Shown: positions 1-11,300 of the stretch, piece by piece
Position numbering within the stretch: the first letter of the stretch is position 1
Layout of the letters: each line of letters opens with the position of its first letter
DNA from: Formicarius rufipectus
Taxonomy: Eukaryota; Chordata; Aves; Passeriformes; Formicariidae
Length of the DNA: 64,000 nucleotides
Assembly: GCA_013399695.1 (NCBI GenBank)
Contig: VXAU01001251.1
Location: 2,087,925 to 2,151,924, forward strand
Reading direction: 5' to 3'
The notes under the pieces: model-generated
Seen by the model: only the letters and a program-made list of their open reading frames with translations
What the model was told of the DNA's origin: nothing
Databases searched by the model: none
Made by a program: the position numbers and the translations under genes

Positions 1-70
1 CCTCTGCCTCCACAAGAAAAATCACTCCAGTCAGGGACTGTGGAACACAGTTGTGACTCTTCTTCCCCAG

Positions 71-154
71 GGAAAAGCGCTGCTGCAGTCACTGACCAGC
101 CACAGTAGTGCCCGGCCAACACTGCCCACGGCCAACTCAACAGCAACCTCAGGT
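71..154 (+). other. Possible internal exon of a neighbouring plus-strand gene
   Basis: Acceptor TCTTCCCCAG at 61-70 and donor CAG-GTAGAA at 154/155. One frame is open, reading GKALLQSLTSHSSARPTLPT and then ANSTATS, ending in phase 1. I do not recognise the protein. Conserved synteny would put WASHC5, transcribed towards SQLE, on this side, but the Ser/Thr-rich reading gives no support for that identity. It could equally be an exon of a non-coding RNA or chance. Confidence 0.25.
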
Positions 155-210
155 AGAAGCCCATACCCTGTGTGGTCCTGTATCCCAGTGATCCCAGTTT
201 GTTTGGTACC

Positions 211-372
211 TCAAAATAAGGCCTTCGTCTTGTCCTGAGGACAGGCACATAGACATTTCCTGGGTCCTTTTTTCAGGTTGATCCTTCTATGGATACACAC
301 AAATTTTGTCTCTCCCTCAGTAATTTCCAAGAAGTAATTGTTACCCAGATCATCAAGAGACTTAATCTGGGA
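211..372 (-). other. Possible terminal coding exon, minus strand (53 codons plus TGA)
   Basis: A strong polypyrimidine acceptor (minus strand TTTTTTCTTTTCTTGAATTCAG) is followed by an open frame: SQIKSLDDLGNNYFLEITEG, then ETKFVCIHRRINLKKGPRKC, then LCACPQDKTKALF and TGA at 213-211. I do not recognise the product. It lies beyond the SQLE poly(A) site, so it would belong to another transcript or a read-through isoform. A competing plus-strand reading covers the same bases. Confidence 0.25.
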
Positions 373-412
373 CTGAATTCAAGAAAAGAAAAAAGTTCTT
401 ACACATGTATAT
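275..412 (+). other. Possible terminal coding exon, plus strand
   Basis: The acceptor is CCTTTTTTCAG at 265-275. It is followed by an open frame starting VDPSMDTHKFCLSLSNFQEV and ending with TAA near 412. Plus-strand AATAAA signals at 861-866 and 873-878 could end such a transcript. Its phase does not fit the open frame of the 71-154 segment. It overlaps the minus-strand candidate, so at most one is likely to be real. Confidence 0.2.
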
Positions 413-508
413 AAATTAAGCATGCTCATATTTCCTGATCAATTAGGATTTAACAAAACTCATTAACAAGAGATACACAACAAAAATAGTCTACATATAT
501 TGTAACTT

Positions 509-514
509 TTTATT
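509..514 (-). terminator. Distal poly(A) signal for SQLE
   Basis: AATAAA on the minus strand is followed 20-40 nt downstream by a U/GU-rich run (minus-strand complement of about 470-488, reading TTTTTGTTGTGTATC). This is the classic arrangement for cleavage near 490. Confidence 0.6.
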
Positions 515-1820
515 TAAGTAAGCTGAGGATGTGTATTTGGCTCAGGATTTTTTATCCTTGACTTTAAAGAGACTGACTGCAAATAATATAAAAAAATAGA
601 AAATGTAAAATTAATCAATATTTCCAAAATTGTCACAAGTTTTGAAAACACTTGCATAAATTCTGCAAACTTTGTGTACCCTTAAAGGGGCATTATTTAG
701 TTACCATATATAATGATACTTGAAAATACCAGTACTTTACCCTAAAGTTTAACCATAGACATATTCATGATGGGTGTAATTTCAAGAGGGTATCAAAAAT
801 GATAATGGTTAGAAAAATATACATACTTTTGCTTATGGAAAGAACAGCTCATATTCATCAAATAAAATACTAAATAAAGTCTCTCCACAGATTTTTTTCA
901 CAGTCCAAGATAAAATGTATGTTTATACACAGCTTATGCAATCTGCCATTTTCAAGATACAGTCACAGTTTCACCAGTACAGAACAATCTGATACTGCTC
1001 TCCAGACTGTTGGCTGCACCCATGTGTGATTGTTCAGGCAAGCCAAGAGTGGAGCCATACAGTGATACCCAAACCAATCATAGGAAAGCCAAAGTAAAAT
1101 GCAGATGGCACAAGAACCAAGGAAAGCACACTCATAAGAACATTGAGAGGAATAGTGACCAACAGTAATAGACATGAACTCTTTAGTAGCATGCAGCAAT
1201 CCCCACAGGAAAAATAATCCCACCATACTCCAAGTATTAAAAGGACACTTTCATGGTACTTCTCATTAATTTTTAGAAGCAATATTAAAGATTACTGTCT
1301 ACTGGAAATAGCCTGGACTGAGTTTGTTTCAATGGATAAAGTTTGTTGCTGTGCTTCAGCTTGTGGCAGTGTTAAACTTCAGTTGCACACACCCTAAGCA
1401 AAACAAACCCAAACTCCCAAGGTTTTAAAAGGAGATAGGAAGAAATTTTCAAAAACATGTGCTTTCAGTACCTGAGTGCACTGCAGTAGCAAACATTGCT
1501 ACAGTTTGATTATTACTTTTTTAATGAATTCTGGTTTAAAGAATGGATTCAGAAGAGCAACACGGCACTGGCAACACTCACTTAAGTTAAAGATATGGTG
1601 ACACATCAAGATCAGACTTCCTTTACAGTGTCCTTTTAAGTGTCAACAAACTAGTAGCTTACCTGCAAGTGAAACAGAACAGAGGCAAATCCCAACAAAA
1701 TAACCTAAATCAAGAATGGTACAGTATTTCACAGTAATAAAGAGTGAGTCTATGGAACTACTGAACAGAAAAAGCATGAAGGATAATAGCAGCATATGGT
1801 TTACAGTTTTCACTTCTAAG

Positions 1821-1826
1821 TTTATT
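1821..1826 (-). terminator. Possible proximal poly(A) signal for SQLE
   Basis: AATAAA on the minus strand 318 nt after the stop codon. The downstream sequence is less GU-rich than at the distal site, so it would be a minor or alternative end. Confidence 0.35.
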
Positions 1827-2143
1827 AATATTAGTGGTGCACTCAGCAATGGAAAAGGCAAGGAAAGAAATTGTCAAAACTGGCAATTATCTACCACATA
1901 ACAATTAATAATGGTCTTTGTAAACAGCTAACTCCTTTTTGAAATTAAGTTGCAAAGAAAAGAATATTTACATATAATATATATGTATATAACCACAAAA
2001 CAAAAATTAAGTTAAATCCTTATCAAGGAAACTGCATTTTGAAGAGAAGACAACATAATACAATATTAAATAGCACATGTCCAAAGATTTTGAAGGCATT
2101 GTGATTTCCATGTCTTCTTCCTCCAATCATTTTGCCCTGGATT

Positions 2144-2336
2144 TTAATAGACTAAATACTTCATTTCAGAGTAAATAAGTGGAAATATTATAGAGCAGCT
2201 CCGGTAAAGAACAGCTCCACTACTGAAAACTGCTCGAGGTGTGGTGACCCAGGACTCTGCCTTAAAGCAAAAATAAACGGCATACAAAGCCACAGCAAAG
2301 AAGTGGCCAATCAGTACCATTGGTTTAGGAGATAGC
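2144..2336 (-). CDS. SQLE: SQLE coding exon 11 and stop (residues 511-574)
   Basis: The acceptor is TTTATTACAG. It encodes V-LSPKPMVLIGHFFAVALYA, VYFCFKAESWVTTPRAVFSS and GAVLYRSCSIIFPLIYSEMK, ending YLVY and TAA (2146-2144). The human protein ends at the same place. The two hydrophobic stretches match the membrane-embedding C-terminal helices. Confidence 0.96.
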
Positions 2337-5300
2337 CTGTAATAAAAACAAATAGATAAAACAGGTAAATAACAGAAGTAGAAAGCACAGACAAATTTTC
2401 ATTTTATAAATAGACATCTCCACTCAAGATTACACTCCCCTGGTTTATGTAGTTCTGGTGCTGTCAACTAAAAAGTACAAACTTGGTTCTCTTGCAGCTG
2501 CTTCACACTCTATATTCCCTCCCACAGCACAGCCAACATAGCCTCCTGCTTTCTCTTCATTTCCAGTACTCTGTGTCTGCCTTTGTCATCCTCCAGAAGA
2601 AGATTCTCAACAGGCTCTTCAGTTTTAGCTCTCATTCCAAAAGGAGAAATGTAAAAGCACACATTCTCACATGTTCATAGTATGATTCACTGTGCATTCA
2701 TTAGTTTCTGAGGGGTCATTCAAACACCTTCATAGCTAGAGATTTCCCTGTTCCTTACAATCTTTTATGAGAGGCCTCACCCTTCACTGCTCTCAACTGG
2801 TCAAGTAGGAAACATCTCCACCAGCTGCTCTGTTGGTCTGGATCCCTCCACCTCACTCAAAGCCTAGTGCCACCTACACTAACTTCTCTCCAGCTTTTAC
2901 TGGCCTAAGACAGAGGGACAGAGAGCAGCCAGCATTTAAAGACAGTTTCTAATAAAGTTCCAATCTTTAGTCAACTCTTAACAACACAGGCTTGTGCGGC
3001 CATTCTCTCTGTGCAAAGGAGATCCTACAAGGGCTTCTGGTGCTCAGCCCCATTCACATGAACTATTGACAGCACAGAGAACTTACACAGAGAGCAATCC
3101 AACAGGACCTGAGACACATTCTCCTCCAAGTCTGAAGTAATGGAAACAGGCTTTCTTTAGCTGATGCAAGGAATCTAAAAAATTAATTAAAATTACTCAA
3201 AAAATATATTCAAAACATTTTTCTGCATACACAACAGTGATATTAAATCCAGGACTTTGGTAGTTGTTGTTCGGCTCAGTTCAGTTGGATTTTAAGCTGA
3301 TTTTATTCAAGAAAAGTATAGTCCTATAGATTACCTACATAATTTTGCATTAACTGACACAAGAACAAGTGTTTCCTAATTTTAAATCGTTTGTTGGATT
3401 ATTCTTTTGCGTCTTTTTTTTTTCATACTAACTCCAGACTTGCCTTCACATTGCAAAAAGTCCGTCTACATCACAGTAGAGCTAAACAAGTAAGCAGAGA
3501 ACGTGAGCTAACTTACTGAAATCCTCTGATTAATATTCTTTTTATATTAATATACATATGTATGTATATATTCATATATACAGACAAACATGAACACGTG
3601 GTCATACACACCCCTTCCTCAGGCGTTTCTAATTACCAAGTCATATCTAGTAATTAGTCAGAGGTTTTCCTTAAAATATATTTACCATCTCTGGCAGCAA
3701 AGAGTTCATAAAGTGCCTGGGCAAGAACATTCACTACAAAAGAATGAGATTTTCTTCTTGACCAGTAAAATGTTCTTTTAGCCTGAAAATGGAAAAAAAA
3801 AAAAAAAATGTCTGTCAGTAAATACAGAAGAGCATTCAAAAGATTCCCAAAGTGGCAAGAGTCATGCTCATGGAAATGCAGAGAGGATTTAGTGATGTGC
3901 CAGATCAGTTTCCATTGAAGTTATTAAGGAAATTTAGAAACCTGTTGAACCAGTTATCTAGGCTCCTCTTACACTAAATACATGAAAAAAAAGAAGGTAG
4001 TTCCAGCGCTTGCTTTGTCTCATCCTATAGTAGGGGGCTGGGGTAGGTTGAAACTTGAAGGGTAACACTCACCTCATCCTCTGTTTACTGATAAGAAGTA
4101 GGAAATAACTGGAAGTGTGAGGTGACTAGCTGAGATGCAAGTTGGTTAGGTAAGTCCTGACCTGTCCTGACATTCAGGGTCCCTCTACATGCTTCTCAAT
4201 TTTCAAATACATTTTTGAATCAGCTGCTTGTAGTTTTTAGTTATACTACCTGAAATTTACCCAAAACAGTATGTCTTACCCCATCAAAAGTACTAAACAA
4301 ATACATCAAAAATCTTATTACCTACTCATCAAAATTTTTGGTCTAAATTCCACTGAAAAAATAAACCTCATATGAACACTGATGGTGTTGATTCTGGGAA
4401 AGGATGACTTCTGACTTATTACTGTGTGATTAATGCAGTAGGCAAGAGGCTCATGGAGCACTGAGATGTATCTTGAAGGACTTAGTACACAAGCTCAGTA
4501 TTCTCACTCACACAAGTGTAATGGTCCAACCCACCACATTTAGGATGTCTGGGTTCAAATATACTACTAAATTGGAATATCAGGTTATATTAGCAAAACA
4601 TCCCAACTAGACACAGCACACCAGACTCCTTAAGCAAAATATGGCAGGTCTGTAAGCACAGGTTTAAAACTGCTTTGTGCCACACAGTCAGCACTCACAA
4701 ACAACAGCTTCACTGGTGAATCCCTGATGTCTAATTATTCCAACCAAGCCTTTGAAAACTGCTTGGAAAACTTACTTGTCCCTGAGTTGCAGAAAACTTG
4801 GAAGTGTGTCAGTGAATTGCAGAAAAAGATGTCTAAAGTAAATCCAAAATAAAGAATCACCTGAAGAACATCAGAATCTTCATAAAGGTCTGGAATAGCC
4901 TGGAGCAAACTTCTCCATATTTTAACATCATTTAAAATAACACTCATTCCTCCACCAGTTAGAGGGTGTCTTATATTATATGCATCTCCTAAAAGAAGAA
5001 CACCTAGGTAGAAGAGAAAAACAATGCACGGCCATTACACAAAACTTAGAACTCAAACCCTCTATTAAATACAACAACAAAAACAAACAAAAAACCCAAA
5101 CAAACAAACAAACAAACAACAACAAAGAAACCCCACTAAGATTTATTTCCCACCAGAAAACAAGATGAATAAACTCCAGAAATTTAAAAAGAAAAAAATT
5201 TGGGAAAAAAAAACAAAACCAAAAACAAACAAACAAACAAACAAACAACCAAACAAAAAACACAAAAAAAACCCAAAAAGCACGTCTTCAAATTAATAGA

Positions 5301-8300
5301 CTTAAAACTGTTTCAAGGTGATCAAGCTTAAACTATTTTTTTCCCTACAGGTATACATTTGCACTTGTCAAAGAACACAGCTACTAAGTTAATTTACTTA
5401 TTTTAAAATAAAGTCTTCTTAGAAAGACCACACTTGTACAAGCTTGAACAACTGAGTGAATTAATCTTAGTGATAAAGGAGGCATTGATTTAAAGTCTGA
5501 TGCCAATATAAACATTCCAGTTAAACTATGCCCAAGGTACACATTTTCTAAATATTATTCTTCATAGAAGAATTATGAGACAAGTGTATTGAACAACAAA
5601 TACAGATCTATAACAACAAAGTCCTATATCCCAGAAGATGTTTATAATTACTTTTTCCTTCTTTTTATTTCATAATACCTTTCTTGTTTACAGCTGAAGG
5701 AGGCAAGAAGCTGGCTGGCATAGTCCTCAAACGATCATTCTGAACTGCTATTAAGAATGAATCCTTTAAGTGATCTGCAATAACCAAGTATTTTAGTTAC
5801 AGTACTTAGATGAAAATAATTTGTACATAACCTCTTAAGCTCTTCTTAGAGATACAATCTTTCAGAATTGCCAGGATCACAGATGTGAGCTGAACAAACT
5901 GTGATGTGGCATCAAAGAAGGGTGCACGGTCACTGAAACAGTAACTGTGCACATGGAAAAACCCGCACAGGTCAATGGATTCAATGAAATGTGGGGGGTT
6001 TTTTTGCGTATTTAAATATGATAATTATCTAGAAGTCTTTATAGACTTACCAGGCAGTTGAGGATGAATGTTCTCAATCATGTATTCTTTTAAATTTTTT
6101 GGCATTTCCCCTCTAATATCAACAAGGACTCGAGTCTCGGTTGAAGAAATTTTATAAACTAGCACTGGACTTGTTTTAGCTAAAACAAGTTCAGCATAAT
6201 TAGCTTTAAACTGTGTTGCATCCTTAAAAAGGAAAGAAGAGGGAGAAAGATTGAGACTGATTAATGAAAGGATACAGGATGTCAGACATACAAAATCATT
6301 TCCTAAAATACTTTGAAATAAAATCCTGCGTCATGTTAAGTTTGTGTTATTTGTCTCTTAAATAAAGTGTTTTCAAAAAGAAAGTTCTGAACTCCAGTGT
6401 AGGAACAATTCTTTTGCCAATGCAGTTTAATATTTACTAGAATATATACTAATTTATACATTTCACTTGAATACCTCATTAATATGTAATACATGCAATT
6501 GAAAACCTGTAATGTAATCAATGTAGGAGTTTTAGGTAAGATTATTCTGTTTTCTTTTCATATAGAAAGTGGTGGGAGGGAAAGAAATACACTAGTCTGA
6601 ATAAAACTACATGGAGACACCAACGGAGGAAGAATCATAGGGTCCCACTTAGTGAGGTCTTCAACAAGATTCCAAAAGTAGAGAAACTTGGGCAGCACTA
6701 ACTGGGTCAGGGACCCAAAAAGTGCTGTAAATCTTCCTAGTTAGTGCTCCCAGTCTAATGACAATTCTGCTAGTTCGGGTTCATTCTCCCTTAATTATTA
6801 CTGCTGTTAATGCAACAGTTACTGCAGCAGCTACAGAGTCTAAGACCCAGCCATGATTTCTACCTGGGTCCTCCAACCACCCAGCTGCCAATGCAGATTC
6901 CCAGCCTGAAACGAGGACACCACCTTCTCTCTTCAAGCTAATAGATCCTGAAGGCAAATATACACCTGGTTAATAAGGTACCTCCCACCTTCAGGCAGGA
7001 ACACAGTTTGGGTATTCTCCTGGAGTATAAAACACAGGTGGTTTGACTCACAGCTGCTGGCATGGTCTAAAATTCAAGATTTCCACTCCCTGAACAAATA
7101 CTGTACTGTGAAAAAAATGACTGTCACCAGTATCTTAACACAAACCTGTCAAAGCACCTATATCTGAGGTAATTATGTTACAAATTGGGTTCTAGGTTTA
7201 CAGTGGGGCCTATTCATGATCCAGAGTTTAGTGCTAAATAAAACCCAGCACTAGTAGTGCACATAGCACTACCTTATATATTATGCTGAAATGTTTGTTA
7301 CTTAAAAATAAATTTCCATGAACTGGCCTACTGAGTCCAGTGCTCAGTTTAAACTAGCTATGTTGAATCCCAATACATTTTTTTAAACCTTCCCCTATTC
7401 AACAGTATGCTTAAGATTAGCACTATATTCCAATCTTAAAACCAGAAATCTAACTTTTAACCACATTATCTACTTTAAAACACAAAAAGCCAAAGCTGTC
7501 TCACAGATACTTTGAAGTGTCCTAAGAGACAAAAATATGACCTGTAACTACACAAAATACATGAAATTTGACATAGTAAGTTCAACTATCCTAGAGTTGG
7601 GATGGAATATGCATCAACAATTTAATAGACAAAACTCGATCAAAATTTCTAAGCACTCCTCAAAGGGACACAGAAACTGACAGAACAGTTGCACAAATAT
7701 TTTGGAGCACAGTTCTAACTGATTGTGTTGGAAAAGGTAATGAACAACAACATATTCAGTTAAATTCAGATCTGCATTAAGGAGGAGCAGCATACTGGTT
7801 TATGTAGTATTATACATAAAAGTTACCTTCAAAATGCAACCAACAAAATGGGATGAAACAATAACTTTATTGGATATCAAGTTTTTCCTAAACTTGGAGA
7901 AAAGTCCATCAGCTACAACGGTGAGTGGTGCACGAAGTTCCTGCAGCATAAAGAAAAAATAAAGATCTTACACTGTCAATTTTGCTTCAGAGCAGTGAAA
8001 AGCAACTCCCAAGCTCTCCTTTGCAATTGTTCATTAAACGTTCTACAAAACAACAAACACCTAAGGGGATCACAGACCATATTAACAACATACGTATTAC
8101 AAAATACAGTATTTTTTGCCTCCCTCATATTCATACTTATCTATTTCCTCTAAAACACCATCTAATGATACACTCTATTTTTTAGACATGCATTGAGATA
8201 ACACAGTTAATGGGAACTGTGCAGGAACTTGGATAAATAAAAGACAATAAACAGGAGTAATTGCTCCCTTCAGCCTACAATGCTCTTCAGAAGAAAAAAG

Positions 8301-11300
8301 AAAACAAAGAAGAAATTTTAAATTAAAGAACCATGCATAAGCAACTGACGAAAACCAAACCAAAGCAGTAAGCATGTAGGGTCATTCTTAAAAGGCTAAG
8401 CAAGGAACTCTAAGCAGTTCCTAGCATACTTAGGAATTGTAACAAAAAGTGCATATAGACAAAATACAAATATGAGTAAGTTGATCAGATTCAGTCTGAA
8501 GATCTGTGCAAATTCCTAATGTTTTACAGATAAATTGTTCTCAAACATAAGCAAATTATTCCAAAAACTAAAATATATTTTAAAGCATTTTACTGTTACA
8601 GTAATATAACAACCAGAAAGAATTTAGAGGCAGATGCTCCCTTCTACCTACAGCTTTCTCAATTTCAATATATTCAGTAACTGAACTTCAAATGACAACA
8701 GATTTACCCTGAACATTAGTCCTTGGCCTTCAGCAATCTCATACACTTGGCATAAGCAGGAAACATAGTTTTCCTTCTAAGCTTTCAGTATGTAAGTAAC
8801 AAGGCAAAAAAGCATGCTGTGTTTCCCTACTACTCCCAGGGAATCTTTTACTATTGGATGGAAGTATCTGGTGAGGCACTATATGAAAGGGTTCCTCCAG
8901 GAACAGTTCCCTCCAGCATCAGAATGGACTCTGTCACTACACAAAATCCTGGAATATCCTGAGTTGGGAAGCACTCACAAGTATCAATGAGTCCAACTCC
9001 ACTTGGACACACAAACTTTAATATTTTTTGCTCTATAAGGGGAAGTTGGAGAAATTCAAATTAGAACAGATCTGAATAAACTAGTACATGTTTTATGGTG
9101 TCTGTGCTTATAGAAGCAAGCCCCTGAACAGAGTTATGAAACCGCTTTCTTTTGGATTCCCAGATTGAATGGTTGCAAGCTAATTATTCCTGCAATTAGA
9201 CCAAAGTCACCTGCCTGTATGGGTCCCCTGGTGTCTAAGGAGCTGAACATTCATGCTGCAATTTTTCCACAGTCAACATACTAGACCTTGAGTCTATTGA
9301 GTTGCCTGGTTTTGATAAATTTTATAAATTGACTTTTAGCATACTGACTAATTTAAACCTCATTTAAGAGAATAAAATTCTCAGAGGTAATGTGGTAGAA
9401 TAGGAATGGAGAGAACAGAAAAACAGACACACAACCCAGACCAGCCTCCCTTCTTTAGGAAAGCAGGCTAAGGAATGTAAACAGGCTTGGGTTTTGCTTT
9501 TTTATTCAACTAAGAGTCTCCTAGCAGTAAAAACTCAAAGGTAAGGGAACATAGCTATGAATAAATGTTTAATGTAAATTTCTTACAGCAGATTTCTAAA
9601 ATCAAAGGAGATCTAAGTCAGTAAATGAAACAGCTCTTTCCAGCTACAGAACCTTCAGCATTCAGAGCAAAATATGAATTCTTTTTATCCCCAGCATACA
9701 TATAGGAAACTTGAGGCCTTTGGAATAACATTCATGCTCTCAGGAAAGACATAGGCCAAAAAAACTGGTCACCCTAACTTAAAATTACAACAACATCATT
9801 CATAAATTTGAGAAGCTTAAAACCAAAGCTCAAAGGAAAATATCTATTTTTGCACTATGTTTTTCCACTCCCCAAACAAAACAAAATAAAACAAAAAACT
9901 TCTTACATGTTGCTGGATAAAGCCAGCTAGATTTGAGAGGAAAAAAAAAACCAACAAAAAAAAAAAACACCAAAAACCCTCCTCTCCAAGCTCCCTCTTT
10001 CCCACACCCATGTATGATTCAATGGCTTATTCTACCAGAGTGGATTTCCTAATAAGGTCTTATTCAATTTACATAACAGGCAAGACAAACCAAAGAACAG
10101 GACCTGGAACTTCCTCCTCCTCCTCCAGCTACCTCAAGAGGGCTTAAGAATGTTGTTACCACTCTCTTACAGCTTCCTACTCACAAGCACTTTGCCATCA
10201 AGTAGGTTTGAAATGCCATTTACCTGAGAAGAGTCTAAAATCAGCTTGCTCTTCTACGGTTTTGGCAAGTACTTTTAAAAGGTTCTCTCACATATGGTTT
10301 TATGCCACTATTCCCATTTCTAAACGACTAAAATATGAAAGATACTGTTACTAATGCCCAGGATATGTTCTTCCAGCTTCTCAGGAACTTTCTCCATCTA
10401 GTATGGAGGGCAGCAGAGCACAGGCAGAAGATTCCCATCTTTCCCATCAGAGTACATCCCTAAAACACTCCCTACATAACTGTAGGCAGCAAAGGAATTT
10501 CGAAGTCAACAAAGAAGGTTAAAAATTTGTTGGTTTTTTTTTTTTCTAGAGAATAGGCAGCATGCTCACAACTTCCGCACAAAGGTTCTACTCAGACTGT
10601 CTTTCCTAAAGTTTTGAAGTTCACACAGTTTCACAGCATTTAGTCAGCAGTTTAGCAGTAGCTGATGCAAAGAATATTAATCAAACCGGTGACAGAATTA
10701 AAATAGGCAAGAACTCTATTTCTGTCATCCAAGAAATGCCTGGACAGAGTTTTCCCTGTGAATAAGCAACTACCTTATTTTCAGTCACTCACTAGATGGT
10801 GGAAGCATATGTGGAAATGCAGATCATTACGTACAGGCAGAGCACAAATAATATATTCGTTTTCTCACCAGGAACTCTCAAAAGATTTTAAACTCCAAAC
10901 ATATAAATATTGAAACACATAATGAATTGATTTCTCCAGAGAAACTGAAAGCAGAAGCTGCATAAGAAGTTATAACACAAATTCCCATATTCCAGGACTG
11001 AATCCACTAGAAAGTAATCTCCCTTTATTGAAGCTTTCCCTCTCTTGACAACTGCATTATTTCTGCACCAGTGCTCTGAAATACAAGACTTTTTAAAATT
11101 ATACATATATAAAGCAACCCTCAATTTTCTCAGTAGTTTAACAAAGATTATAACAGAACTGTCTTACCTTAGTGTCTCCAGTTTCTTTGTCCTTGTACTG
11201 AACACCCACAACAGTGTCATCTTCCTCAAGCAATTGTAACACAGTCCCCTCAATGAATTTTGCACTAAAACGCAGGAGTTAAAACAGAAGAAGATTAATG

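Larger units (their letters stand above)
490..2143 (-). other. SQLE: SQLE 3' untranslated region (inferred extent)
   Basis: The sequence runs from the stop codon to a strong poly(A) site near 490 and is AT-rich, with no coding exon. Two overlapping hydrophobic minus-strand frames at 963-1282 are chance openings in UTR sequence. An alternative proximal signal AATAAA lies at 1826-1821 and would give a UTR of about 310 nt. The extent is inferred from signals only. Confidence 0.6.

Noticed and set aside
963..1282. Two overlapping hydrophobic minus-strand frames of 82-87 codons
   Set aside because: They lie in the SQLE 3' UTR, before its best poly(A) site. They have no splice borders and read as T-rich chance frames rather than a membrane protein.
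5067..5275. Regularly repeated AAAC blocks that might suggest a CRISPR-like or satellite array
   Set aside because: It is a simple microsatellite and A-rich tract in an intron, with no spacer-repeat structure.
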